From Siphonodentalium dalli (lineage: Eukaryota > Mollusca > Scaphopoda > Gadilida > Siphonodentaliidae), in contig CP136069.1 in NCBI GenBank assembly GCA_032622095.1, positions 164,848,394 through 164,912,393 on the forward strand: a DNA stretch of 64,000 bases, in the 5' to 3' direction. How positions within the stretch are numbered: the stretch's first letter is position 1; every line of letters starts with the position of its first letter. Of the stretch, positions 1-10,135 are shown in pieces. The position numbers and the translations under genes are program-made. The notes under the pieces were generated by a model. The model did no database searches. It was given only the letters and a program-made list of their open reading frames with translations, and was not told the DNA's origin.

Positions 1-38
1 TACATTCTTTAACAATTTTATAATTTTTAATGTGTTAA

Positions 39-107
39 GCCAATGCATTCTCTTATATATGCGAGGCGACCTATGGTCGACTCGCATATATAAGAGAATG
101 CATTGGC
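39..107. repeat. Near-perfect palindrome, MITE-like foldback
   Basis: Arms 39-65 and 81-107 are exact 27-bp reverse complements. The 15 bp between them also pair almost completely around a central TAT, so the whole stretch folds into one hairpin. A diverged relative lies at 2706-2867, and both share nearby AT-rich text such as ACATTCTTTAACAA. This suggests a dispersed non-autonomous foldback or MITE family. I could not define target-site duplications. Confidence 0.7.
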
Positions 108-396
108 ACAGGGCCGTTCTGTTGGGTAAAGGGTTTTATTTCTTTTCTAAATCCTCATTGGCGAGTAGTTTCCTCAGGAATTGTTCAAATAATAACGACG
201 TTTGGTTAACTTATTACATGTACCTGAAAATGTCCCACCAATGAACATGAATCATTCTGTTTTTGTATTTTCTGTCTGTCGTCTGCTTTTATTACATGGA
301 CAACCTTCTAAATGAATAATAGATCGTTCCAATGTACAGTTTTATAATTGAATGGGGAAATCCATTCAGTATAGACAGGGTTTAGTAAATTGCTTC

Positions 397-546
397 TACT
401 TACACGGAACGGGCTCCTGGAAATGTCTTTTATTGCTGCTTACTAATACTTACAAGGAACGGGCTCCTGTAAATGTCTTTTATTGCTGCTTACTAATACT
501 TACAAGGAACGGGCTCCTGGAAATGTCTTTTATTGCTGCTTACTAA
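397..546. repeat. 50-bp minisatellite, three copies
   Basis: Three consecutive units of exactly 50 bp, each containing GGAACGGGCTCCTG and TCTTTTATTGCTGCTTACTA. They differ by only a few substitutions, such as CTGG/CTGT and ACACGG/ACAAGG. Coding potential is incidental. Confidence 0.85.
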
Positions 547-885
547 TCGTCGCTTAAGCTCATTCTTCCCAACAGCAGTTGGACCTTTTGTGAAAGAAAT
601 ATATTCCAATCAAGACATTTAGAAAATGAATATCACAAACAGTTCCTCTCTGAATGTAACAATATACAGTTGTCGTCCGCTGTCGATGGAGACATTGAGA
701 TTGCTCCGAGGGAGACATTCCGTTCTTGAGCGGGTGACAAATCTCAATGGCTTCCGAGAAGAAGGGCAACAACGCCAAACACATAGCTGTTGTTTCCAAT
801 ACCACATCAAATCACACTCAGAAGTATGTCCCACACTGTAACTTTTGCTCCGGAGATTTGCATGGAAATCCCCATTCAAAATTAT

Positions 886-920
886 TCACTTGACCTCCTC
901 ATTAAGGGGAGGTCAAGTGA
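886..920. repeat. Hairpin with 13-bp arms
   Basis: TCACTTGACCTCC at 886-898 is the reverse complement of 908-920, with a 9-bp loop. It may be a small foldback remnant; no function is claimed. Confidence 0.6.
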
Positions 921-1028
921 CCATAAGCATAAACAGAATATATGCAACAAATGGATGAATTTGAGCCATGGATGAGTGCAAAATACACTCATGTGCTATA
1001 TGAACGATGCAAACAACATAATAATTTT

Positions 1029-1067
1029 AAAGAAAATGAATGTATGACTCATAAATTCATTTTCTTT
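1029..1067. repeat. Hairpin with 13-bp arms
   Basis: AAAGAAAATGAAT is mirrored by its reverse complement about 13 bp downstream. The arms are AT-rich, so this could arise by chance more easily than the neighbouring hairpin. Confidence 0.45.
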
Positions 1068-1924
1068 ATAATTGGTGGACGAGGTTAATTAATTTCTTAC
1101 AGAATTGCGACGATTTGAGATCCATATTATCACAAAAACACATTTTAGCAAGGAAAAACCACATCAAAACGGCTGGGGTTAAAACTTATTAATATTGATT
1201 TCCTCATCTCAACCAAAGAGGAAGTAAAGACACCTTCAAGAAAACAAATAGTTCCATTTAAATGTGTCCTTTCGTGTTGACAAAATTGTTCAACAACCGT
1301 ATCACCCATGTTTATCTAAGTCAATACTAAATAACCCATCACAAATCGAATACAATAATTATATTCTAATTAACATAATAATGAAGTTCCGACATAGACA
1401 TCGACACCATTGCTCTAAGATCTTACGTCACTGCATGCGTGTGCCGATAATAAACGTTGTCTTACTAACAAATGTGAAGCCGGATTTAGGGGCTAATTAT
1501 ATGTGATACATTTGAAAGAACTTTTAAATATAACAGGAAAAAGCCGTTAATGTTATATCATGATATTTACATAGCCCGTCTGTGTTACACTAAATCATGT
1601 TCGGTGATTGGTCAACTGCCAATTGGGTCACCCGTTTCATACCGCAATAACACACAGAACGTAACACGAACACGACGTCACAAAGTGTTGACATAATCGG
1701 AACTATTAACTAAAAGCAGTCAGCAGAATAATTGTGGGCACTTTTCAAAGTTTAGCCGAATTGCATCTGAAACCATTTATTTATATTGATCGCGTTATCG
1801 TTAAGTGCTTGGAAATCGTATATTGGGCGGACTTAATGTGTTGCGTGGGCAAGTCTCAAATTTATTGCTTTTTATGGGAATAAATCATCAAAGAGCTATA
1901 TATAAATTTAAGGAATGAATGTAG

Positions 1925-2040
1925 TTGGTGTGTGTGTGGGGGGGGGGTGTGTGTGTGTGTGTGAGGGTGTGTGATGGTGTGTGTGGGAGGGTGTGTGTGT
2001 GTGCTATTGTGGGATACGGCGCTGTGGACTTTGGGGGGGG
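1925..2040. repeat. GT-rich microsatellite with G runs
   Basis: Interrupted (GT)n tract with two runs of eight or more G. Short open frames through it on both strands are products of simple sequence. Confidence 0.85.
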
Positions 2041-2406
2041 GCATTTAGTGAGAACCGCGTCGCAGTTAACACAATACGCCCCAACGACCACAGCGACGTA
2101 TCCCCCAATAATACACACACCAACTACATTAATTTCTTAAAACTCACCCACGAGAATGAGAGGTCGGATTCTGTTAGGTGGGGCTTTGTACAACTCCACT
2201 TCTTCATATGATGGGATCTCGTCTGAATCAAAGGCTGTGGTGATAGAAAACAATCAAACAATCACCACGTGTTGTGCTCTGACCTCAGTAGACATGTTGT
2301 GACATAAAAGAACATATCATATGCATAAATCCAGAGCTATCTGACCTAAATCGCCATAGTTCTGAGCATAATCATAATATTCATCGTCATTGTCGTAATC
2401 ATAATC
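2041..2406. other. Non-coding stretch, nothing recognised
   Basis: No open frame with a domain, no repeat structure and no match to other parts of the window that I could see. Confidence 0.4.
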
Positions 2407-2419
2407 ATCAATGTGATTG

Positions 2420-2555
2420 GTTTAATAATATTTATTCCCAATAATAATTTGTTACAATATAATATATTGGTAATTCATGTTACCATGTTCCTTGTGTATG
2501 GGAGTGGATTCGGCTGTAAGCCTATATGGCTTATATATGCCGTCTCCACAAATCA
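2420..2555 (-). mobile_element. 136-bp solo 3' end of LINE B with 13-bp TSD
   Basis: This is the reverse complement of the last ~130 bp of LINE B (about 20130-20262). It includes the AATAAATA polyadenylation region and the segment around GCCGAATCCACTCCCATACA. It is bounded by the direct repeat ATCAATGTGATTG at 2407-2419 and 2556-2568. A very short 5'-truncated insertion with a TSD is the expected product of target-primed reverse transcription. It confirms that LINE B ends where the long copy ends. Confidence 0.8.
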
Positions 2556-2705
2556 ATCAATGTGATTGTGTCTAATTGGTCACATATTGGCAATTCATGA
2601 TATGAGAACGGTTAGGGAATAATTAATATGCATTTTAGATACTAGTCCTCAATCATTAACCCTTTGATGGCGGGAGCTGCGCTGGCGCAACATCAAAGAC
2701 CCTAT

Positions 2706-2867
2706 GCCAATGAATTCTCTTATATACGCAAGTCGACCATTATCATTTTTATCATTATTTCTTACATTCTTTAACAATATTTTAAAATTATTTTCATTTT
2801 TTCTTACATTTATTTATTAACAATTATAAAAAATAATATATAATTTGTTAGGCCAATGCATTGGCAC
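2706..2867. repeat. Relative of the 39-107 foldback
   Basis: Begins with GCCAATGAATTCTCTTATAT, a variant of the 39-107 arm, continues through AT-rich text containing ACATTCTTTAACAA, and ends with the self-complementary GCCAATGCATTGGC. It is probably a decayed or rearranged member of the same family. Confidence 0.5.
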
Positions 2868-2945
2868 AGGGGTTTCGCAATAATACAGGAAGCTCCAGTC
2901 ATGAAAGGGTTAAACCCATGACCGTGATTGCAGCGACCGTATGAT

Positions 2946-3085
2946 TTAAACATATTTTATTATCCCTCAATAAACAAAATACAAATAAAGATAGTAGAAT
3001 TGGTGATGTGGATGAGAGGCGATAAAGGGATCAGAGCACAGGTTATAGAACGAATGGAAGCTCATATCCCTCATGTATACAGAGA
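2946..3085 (-). mobile_element. LINE C-like 3' UTR fragment
   Basis: The order of short matches (AAACATATTTTATT, AATACA, GATGATG-like, GATCAGAGCACAGGTTA) follows the 3' UTR of LINE C at 58322-58450 in the same orientation. It looks like a diverged 5'-truncated 3' end on the minus strand. The boundaries are approximate and no TSD was found. Confidence 0.45.
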
Positions 3086-3185
3086 ATATTGATTCATTTC
3101 GTCTGGGGCTCAATATGAGTTGTGTAAACATATTGGTCAAAAAAGCTGGAGAAGTTTCATTGTTTTATTTTTTTACATGATGATG

Positions 3186-3425
3186 AGCAAAACAAATTGA
3201 ATACTCGCCACCAGTGTGAGGAGAATGAATCCACTATACTCACCATCCGTGTGAATTGAATACACACCACCAGTGCATGTGAAGAGAATGAATACACTAT
3301 ATACTCACCACCCGTGGGAATTGAATTTAATAATCACCACCAGTGTGAAGAGAATGAATCCACTATACTCACCACCCGTATGAATTGAATTGAATACTCA
3401 CCACCAGTGTGAAGAGAATGAAACA
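3186..3425. repeat. ~62-70 bp minisatellite, about 3.5 copies
   Basis: Repeated text of the form CACCAGTGTGAAGAGAATGA, then CACTATACTCACCACCCGT, then GAATTGAATAC, with small length changes between copies. Confidence 0.75.
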
Positions 3426-3910
3426 TAGTCTTTTTCAGTCTCTTGGTGTGTAGCAATTTTGGGCTGAGTGAACATGGGCTCAATGGACCTGAAAATGAAG
3501 TATCTTTATAATATGCGTTTATCGTCTAACTTCGATCCACCGTGAAATAGATTTCTTTTACATTGTTGTGTTGTTCTTTCAGTTTTTTGAAATTCACGGC
3601 TATCAAAGGCGGATAATTCTATAAGTAACAGAATGTATACATCTTCCACAGATCTTCGACGAACATCGGATCGAATCGTCGCCAACAAACTATCTACAAA
3701 ACCTATATCTTGTGAATATTTGTTAACAATTCTTGTTATTTTGTCTCAATGAAAATAACGTAGTTCGCGGAAAGACAAATCACAATGCATAATACATGCA
3801 TATGGTTTCAGGTTACTTGGTCCTGATGTTTAATACATGTATATATATATATCGTATTTATATGCTTGCGACGACACAATGTGCAATATCGCAATAATAT
3901 TGCAAGTGGA
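3426..3910. other. Non-coding stretch up to the array boundary
   Basis: No gene recognised. Includes a short (TA)n run near 3840. Similarity to the other units starts at about 3911 (AACACCAGCTGAG), which I take as the left edge of the array. Confidence 0.4.
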
Positions 3911-4419
3911 AACACCAGCTGAGAACCGCACGGAATCTAGTTAACATGTTGCGCGAATTAGCGAACATAACGCTCTTTGATCATACCATATCAGGAATAA
4001 ATAAATAGTGAACGCTCTTTATCGTTAGTCTACACAGAGACCACAATCAGCGTCACCTCGAATAGCATAAGCTACCAGAACGCTCTTCGTCCATAACATA
4101 TCAGGAATAGATCAACTATCGACCTATTCATCCAAGCATCAGAAGGGAAGACCACCAATGTGGCTCTTTGAAATTGTATAAATGTATGTCAAAACACATC
4201 AATTTGTTTCCAATCTTCATTACCCGAGCAACCCCAGATTGTATAGAATAAGAGCGAAGTATGAGCACACAAATAGACACTTCTATTTTGCATATATGTG
4301 TAATTTGTATACTATGTTATTTGTTTGGATTTGAAAATAAAATGTTTACACTAAAAAATAGATAACTGTGCTGTCAAAAAAATATAATGACAGACGAATC
4401 CGGAAGTATCTGACCCGTA
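3911..4419 (+). other. Conserved opening segment of the unit
   Basis: Repeated at the start of units 2-5 (24954, 41350, 50666, 63637). It contains spaced imperfect repeats around AACGCTCTT and CATATCAGGAATA. It ends with a polyadenylation-like tail, GGATTTGAAAATAAAATG followed by TTTACACTA, near 4324-4352. That tail resembles the 3' end of the retroelement at 12960-12990, so the segment may be an old retroelement 3' end lying upstream of the gene promoter. No coding capacity is seen. Confidence 0.5.
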
Positions 4420-5011
4420 TAAAGTGAGTAGATGGGCGCGAAGCGCCCGGGATGGTCGAAAAGATCGAGTAATATTCTCCTTCACCCCACGGTTTGTTGT
4501 TTGTTGGAGATATAGCACACAGAAAATAGTCATGTCTGAACACGGCAAAAGCGGACACAATTGAATTAATGTTATCTCTTTGGTTGAATTTATTTGGATG
4601 GATTATTTGGGGAGGAGCCCACGAGCTTTAATATGGGGTGTCCCGGTGGGTCCCTTTAATATATAGTTGAGCTGAGCGTGTCGTATGGTGCGCTGAAAAA
4701 GGAGCGGGGCCCGTGTTATAATTTAAAATAGTGTTAGTTTGTTAGTTATGTAAAAAACACAACCGCAAGGCAGAGTGTGTGATTCAATGTGATTCAATGC
4801 GCCATCATACCGCGATTCTGCTATAGCCAAATGCGCAGAGACAGTATGTTTTGGTTATTTCGTTGTTTCTGTATGGACCGCCCTACATCACATAGCACGG
4901 GCGTAAGTGAAAACTCTGACAATTTTATGTGCAGAGTTATTTGGGTTTCGATGAATGAAGTAAATCTGATTGATAATGTACAAGATATACTTTAATTGTT
5001 GACGATATATG
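4420..5011 (-). mobile_element. Short hairpin-ended element, 592 bp, 9-bp TSD
   Basis: Absent from units 2-5, where the text reads straight through TGACCCGTACAC. Here TGACCCGTA is duplicated at 4411-4419 and 5012-5020. Read on the minus strand, the insert matches 35580-35870, including AACACGGGCCCCG, CCGTGTTCAGACATGAC, AAACCGTGGGGTGAAGGAG and the perfect palindrome GGGCGCTTCGCGCCC near one end. It has no long ORF and no visible terminal inverted repeats. The two copies differ at the far end, as in 5'-truncated retroelements. The class is unresolved. Confidence 0.7.
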
Positions 5012-5316
5012 TGACCCGTACACCAAGTCACGCGATTGTATACAGTGTTGTTGGACGAATAATGTCGAGGCGGTGATTAGTTTCGGAGGAATTAAAACGG
5101 GTATATCGCTGTAACAACATCGTGAACAAAGTTCATTACAGCTGTCACCCGGGTGGATTTGTGATAATCAACAAACAATGGCTACGTTAGGCAGGTAACC
5201 CGCTAACGATGGGTGACACCGGTAAACGTGAACACGACTCGCGGCCTGATCACAAATCACGAATGGCACGTGGAGTCAGGTGTGAAATCCAAGTATTACT
5301 ATCAACAAAGAGTTTC

Positions 5317-5404
5317 ATTGGTCAAAATTAGACTATTGGTTAATGTTATCCAATTAGAAAACAGATATTCTTGTAATAACGTTGCTTCATGGCCCCTATA
5401 AATA
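5317..5404 (+). promoter_or_regulatory. CCAAT/TATA core promoter of zinc-finger copy 1
   Basis: Two inverted CCAAT boxes (ATTGG at 5317 and 5335) and one direct CCAAT (5350) precede CTATAAATA at 5396-5404. Transcription should start about 30 bp downstream, giving a short non-coding exon 1 that ends at 5484 before GTAAGT. The arrangement is kept in the other units. Promoter activity is inferred. Confidence 0.6.
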
Positions 5405-6006
5405 TATCTCGAACATTTTGAAAATCATATCGTCTTTAGTTTTCATTTTCCTCAGTGTTTTCTACATCAACTCAAATTTCACAGGTAAGTGCACTGTCAC
5501 CTCATATACCAATTCATTATAAGTACCATGGCGGAATGTTCAAACAGTTTATTACTGATTAATTATGTATAAGCTCTATAGAAAATAGAAGTTAATTTAT
5601 TACTTGACTTTTCGTCTGACATGATATTATACTCGTCATTATATATGAGAAATACATTATATGATCTTTATTTGAGAACGAGTAGATTGAGTCTTTTCAC
5701 CCGTTAACATTATCATGATACAATTTTGACAATTATGCTGCGTACACTGGACTATAGCTAACTTCTTAACAAAACAAAACAATCACGCATATTCTACAAA
5801 GCCATGTAGCCATTTTTTTCTTCATCGTGATAATTATTTTGTTAATTAAAAATAAATGATAATAAAATACTACCATTATTATAGTGTTTATGATTTTCTA
5901 TAGAGGAGACTTTGAGGCCATACATGTTTTGGGGATTATTTATTTTGTCCATATTATTTTTACATGAACAAATATAAAGATTTTATTTTTTTCTAAATTT
6001 TCAGAC

Positions 6007-7984
6007 ATGACTTGCACTCTTGGCATAACCGACCAGATGAATAAACAGAGCATGATGCATTGTTATGGACAGCCAAGGTATGTTTATATCTAATAATCTA
6101 ATTGTAAAATACATATTAACATTTAACAGATATTGTCAATATGGTTCTGTTTTTATTCAGATAAATATAATATGATCGTGTCATAGACATGGACAGTTAT
6201 TCTTTAAAATGTTTACATATAAATGGTTTTAACATACGACAGTGCGTTATTGGAAATAACTTTCAATCATAAATATAAGAATAATAAAATTTATTTCTAG
6301 ATAAAATCTATCTACTTTGTTTACACATATTATAATTTGCCCACTGCAATTGCCTTGGGTCCCTTTAAATACTCCTTTACAGATTTTCATAGACCTTTTC
6401 GTTATTTGTTGTTCCCATATCCGCCACCACATCGTATAAATGACGATGAGTGATGCTGGTGCTCTTTGTAACAATAAATAGCGTCTCTCCGTAGATACCA
6501 TGGTATCTCAAGCATAAAGATCGTTCTGCGTACATAACATGGATACTCAAGCATAGTAAGCTTCACTGTGTGAAAACCAATTGTAACTAACATTAATTAT
6601 ACAACAGTCGTATATAAGTATGTATGTAATTATTTATGGACATGCGTTGAAAGAGATGCATATATATCCCATATGGCAACATATTGCGATACTAAAATAG
6701 TTGTATAATTTGGGGATGTATACATGAAATTATTATGCCTCATTTGTCTGCTCTTGTTTTCAGTATGCAGTCTATATAAAATTCAATTCATGTTGATTGG
6801 AGTAATTAGATAAATTATAATGTAATTACTGCGTGCGATACAATTGCATAATATTAAACAATTGTCGTTTTATTCACAGAATCCCAGCTATGCCGTATCT
6901 CAACCCATACATGCAACAAACACTCCTTCCCGTGCATGCACAACCAACGTACGACATCAGCTATATGCCACCACATCTGCCGAAACCATTCTCGGTACCA
7001 GCGCCAATTCCGCGACCGACAGCTATTAGACCGTCACCATGGTACCAAGCGCCTGTCCTACCACAACACACAGCAACAGTGTTTGTCACAGTTCGACCAC
7101 CGACGTACAAACCAGATCCATCCACGAAGTTTGTGTCCATCAAACCAAAGATAGACCCACTCGCAGTACCATCAGCCCTCAGCCAGGAAGACATCAGCCG
7201 ATTCTACTCAACCGCAACCGATTGTCGACCAACCCTGCCATATAACCGAACAGAGAAAGACGTCAGCCAACTGCCAAGCTGCGCTGCTGAAAACCAACTC
7301 GAACCCCATCACGTGATTAGCACAGAGAAATCAGACTGTCTGTTTCCATTCTCGATGAAGCCACTTCAGCTACCGGAAGTGAAATTCACAGAAAGCATCG
7401 CCAGCAGCCTTCTCGACGAAGAGTTCGACTCCGGCAACTCGAGCCTCTCCGACATGTCGACGAACCCATACGACTCTCCCCGATCTTCACCGGACATCTC
7501 GCTCGACAGCATCGTGCCGACTGTATCCGACGCCGGACACTATCCGTTCATGTCAGCTGACTGGGATGCGTTCATACCAAGAGTTCAGCACCCTCCGACA
7601 ATAAGCTACAACTGCAAGCAGTGCGACGCCACCTTCAAGTCGCAGACGTCAGTTAAGATACACATGAAAGCTATTCATATGAAATTAGCTCCAATGGAAA
7701 CCGCCGTCAAAGCAGACGACAAGAAATACGAGTGCGACATCTGCCAAAAACGGTTCTCTCAGCGATCGACGTTAAGGACACATAATCGAATCCACACGGG
7801 TTTGAAGCCGTACCAGTGTCAGTTCTGTTTGCGCCGATTTACGGACAACTCCACCTGCGCCAAACATCTCCGAACGCATACCGGCGAGAGACCATTCAGA
7901 TGTGACATATGTGGCAAGACTTTCTCTCAATCCGGGAACCTAACACGTCATAAGCTCACACACCAGAGATTTGCGGCTCAGTGA
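6007..7984 (+). CDS. C2H2 zinc-finger transcription factor, array copy 1
   Basis: Spliced CDS 6007-6077 + 6880-7984, 391 residues. Exon 1 (~5430-5484) is untranslated. Exon 2 (from 6005, after TTTTCAG) supplies ATG and 23 codons ending GYGQP-like text, and a codon split AG|A across intron 2 (6078-6879, GTATGT...TTCACAG) encodes Arg24. Residues 25-265 are rich in Pro, Ser and Tyr, with an acidic-serine patch (LLDEEFDSGNSSLSD), typical of a transactivation region. Four C2H2 fingers occupy about residues 267-385. Finger 1 is C-x2-C-x12-H-x4-H, set apart by a ~30-residue linker. Fingers 2-4 are classical, joined by TGLKPYQ and TGERPFR linkers, which implies a nuclear DNA-binding role. Recognition helices read QRSTLRT, DNSTCAK and QSGNLTR for fingers 2-4. 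I do not recognise the orthologue. The uninterrupted frame running upstream from 6880 is intron read-through starting at GTG, not the true N-terminus. Confidence 0.9.
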
Positions 7985-8026
7985 AGACTCGTCGAGACAC
8001 AGCACGAGAATTCCAAACAAAACCAA

Positions 8027-8113
8027 TACGTTATATCGTTCCATACCTGAATATATACGTTATATCGTTCCATACCTGAATATATATGTTATATCGTTCC
8101 ATACCTGAATATA
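8027..8113 (+). repeat. 29-bp repeat x3 in the 3' UTR of copy 1
   Basis: Three tandem 29-bp units containing CGTTATATCGTTCCATACCT; the third carries TGTTATATCG. Copies 2 and 3 also have three units, copy 4 only two (54222-54279). It sits about 40 bp after the stop codon. Confidence 0.85.
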
Positions 8114-8298
8114 TACCCATCATCGTGACTGGTTCCATGAATGTGTTATCTTTGTTCGTATCTATTAATCGTTCCATAGTTTGTGTTCGTTATCAATGTG
8201 ATAGATTGTACTTTCACTATTGTTGTTGAATTGTACATAATTTGTTAAATTGTAAAATAGTGTTATGTATAGTTCACAAACTTTGTATAATTTGTTGA

Positions 8299-8304
8299 AA
8301 TAAA
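8299..8304 (+). terminator. Polyadenylation signal of zinc-finger copy 1
   Basis: AATAAA about 315 bp after the stop codon, conserved at the same relative place in all four copies. Confidence 0.7.
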
Positions 8305-9220
8305 TGTTTAAGAAGTTACATATTTAGTTTTTATATTTTGCCCATTACATCTCTAAATATATGACTTTCTTACAATGTCAGAAACAGCAACGCCTTAACA
8401 ACGCGCTATAAACATCCAGAGTCATTAATTCGGGAAAAAAATTATCACTGATGAACAAACTAGTTATTTCACAAACGATAGTTATTCATGTTTGAGAATT
8501 GTCCCTGGTTTAATCCGTTCAGTATAATTAAATATATTGTGACAATAGGTTCGGTGGGATACACCAGAGATGCAAATCACATCGTCACCTCAAAGCAATT
8601 AAAAACATTAACTACGACGACTCTCCATTTTACCTAAACTCTCAGCACGATCGGGAGAACGCACGGGATATGACCTACTTGATAAGTTCTATCATTATTT
8701 CGCAAACACCCAATCCCTATCATGGTTTGCTTTCCTTCCCCGTGACCAGTCAAAAATTGTCACTCAATTTAAGAAAAACAAATCGGTCTGAATTTGTCTG
8801 GAGTTAGACCACTAGATGCTAGGATTTTACAATCTTCAGGTCATATTTTCAAACAATTCTCAAATCCGGCCGAACCAGTAAAAAACTGCCAATGAATTTA
8901 AGACAAACAAATTGGGGTTTAAAGTTAGACCACTAGATGCTAGGATTTTGATATGTTTTTCAACACTGGGCCGAACCATGGCGAAGTCATTCAATTATGT
9001 ATGATATTCTTTTGCTCCTGAAATAGATTTTCAGAGCATTGATGATATTTGGGATGGTATTGATATACGATTCATGGTACTCGGAATGAAGTTGGTGACA
9101 CAAATCCGACCGATACCATGCCGGATTCGAACCTCCGATTCTGTCTTGGAGCACGCCTTGATGGTCCGTTGTTCGTTCAGGATTCGAATACCAATTTAAG
9201 TTACATGTAGGATGGGAGAT
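8305..9220. other. Post-gene spacer with ~130-bp tandem duplication
   Basis: Non-coding. Between about 8740 and 8955 a segment containing GTTAGACCACTAGATGCTAGG and ACCAGT(C/A)AAAAA occurs twice about 130 bp apart. Conserved in units 3 and 4. In unit 2 the equivalent stretch is partly replaced by a GTGCCGAAACGTC minisatellite. Confidence 0.55.
9123..9133 (-). other. tRNA B-box-like sequence, possible SINE remnant
   Basis: On the minus strand this reads GGTTCGAATCC, an exact pol III B-box, preceded by GTGCTCCAAGACAGAATCGG. Repeated in unit 3 (46000-46010) and unit 4 (55263-55273). I could not identify a convincing A-box or cloverleaf, so a tRNA-derived SINE fragment is possible but a functional tRNA is not supported. 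Confidence 0.3.
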
Positions 9221-9224
9221 TCGG

Positions 9225-9985
9225 CGCGAAGAACCAAGTTGGAACGTATTCGGTTTCTTCTGGAAAACCAATATGGTACTCATGTGAATTCTTAGAATTT
9301 CCTCGAATGCTTAGGTTCTTCGTAACGAACCAAAACCGTTTGGTTCTGGGATAGAACCAAATCTGGAACCATCTAGTTCTGATGAAGAACCAAATAACCC
9401 ACTTGGTTCCGCTATTGCGACATTTTGTAATTTGTAATAATTGTAGTAATTGTAGTAATTGTAACACTGTTATAGAACCAAACCAATGTTCTTCAGTTCT
9501 TGGTGACAATTGTGGTTCGACTGTGATTTGATTCTGCTAATGAGACAGATTTTAGAACCTACATTTCTATTTGGTTCTTTACAGCAAAAAGAACGGCGTC
9601 CAACCAATGGATGTTAGCTTTCCAACGAAGAACCAACTGGTTCTATTGGTTCCACAATTGAGATAGTTTGAGGAACCAAATAAGACTTATTTGGTTGTTC
9701 AAACTATCTCAAATTATTTATTGGTTTCCGTTATTTTTTGCAGTGTTAACGTTTGGTTCGGATATTCGGCGGGCTGTTGCGTTTAGATATGCAGTGTTAA
9801 AGTTATAATCGGGTGTTCGTGGGAGAGGCTGTTGTAGTTGCATGGCCTATACTCACGGACACCGTTGCGTTTTTATATGCAGTATTAAAGTTGGAATCGG
9901 ATATTCGTGGGGGTTCTTCAAACTATCTCAATTTAATTATTTGGTTTCCGTTATTTTTTGCAGTGTTAACGTTTGGTTCGGTGAC
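9225..9985. repeat. GAACCAA/TTGGTTC heptamer-rich block, unit 1
   Basis: Many copies of GAACCAA and its complement TTGGTTC at irregular spacing, including a 27-bp-arm hairpin at 9658-9712 (25 of 27 pairs, 1-nt loop). In unit 1 the text from CAAACTATCTC to GTTTGGTTCGG occurs twice (around 9700-9760 and 9919-9981), so part of the block is internally duplicated. Also present in units 3 and 4 and partly in unit 2. Confidence 0.7.
9437..9463. repeat. 9-bp VNTR, three copies in unit 1
   Basis: GTARTAATT repeated three times (two perfect). The same site has two copies in unit 3 and ten perfect copies in unit 4, so copy number differs between paralogous units. Positions approximate. Confidence 0.75.
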
Positions 9986-10135
9986 CAGGATCGGGTCATA
10001 ATGACTAATTATATTTGAGTCAAAATGACTAAGATAAGTTTAGTCAGCATGACTAGAACTGAGTCATACTGACTATCGTTATGCAAGTCACAACGACTGG
10101 GGTTGTGTCACAATGACTGAGTTGAGTCACCATGC
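9981..10135. repeat. Palindromic GTCA-nn-ATGACT array, unit 1
   Basis: Seven small palindromes of the form GTCANNATGACT at about 20-25 bp spacing, several embedded in TGAGTCA. Lies about 500 bp before LINE A ORF1 and is preserved in all four units, so it may be part of the LINE A 5' UTR or promoter. TGAGTCA is the AP-1/bZIP consensus; binding is an inference. Confidence 0.65.

Larger units (their letters stand above)
547..1924. other. Left-flank non-coding stretch
   Basis: I see no gene here. Short open frames lack recognisable domains and splice context. Two small hairpins (886-920 and 1029-1067) are listed separately. The stretch is not part of the tandem array that begins at 3911. Confidence 0.5.

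Noticed and set aside
397-546. Possible CRISPR array
   Set aside because: Three direct 50-bp repeats with no spacers, in a eukaryotic context.
1862-2211. Small His/Pro- or Val/Cys-rich proteins on both strands
   Set aside because: They are translations of a GT microsatellite.
6833-7984. 383-residue frame taken as the complete zinc-finger protein (and its paralogues at 28084, 43711, 53027)
   Set aside because: It begins with GTG inside an intron, and a splice acceptor at 6878-6879 plus an upstream ATG exon gives a better, conserved start.
9100-9190. Functional tRNA gene on the minus strand
   Set aside because: Only a B-box-like sequence is visible; no A-box or cloverleaf could be drawn.
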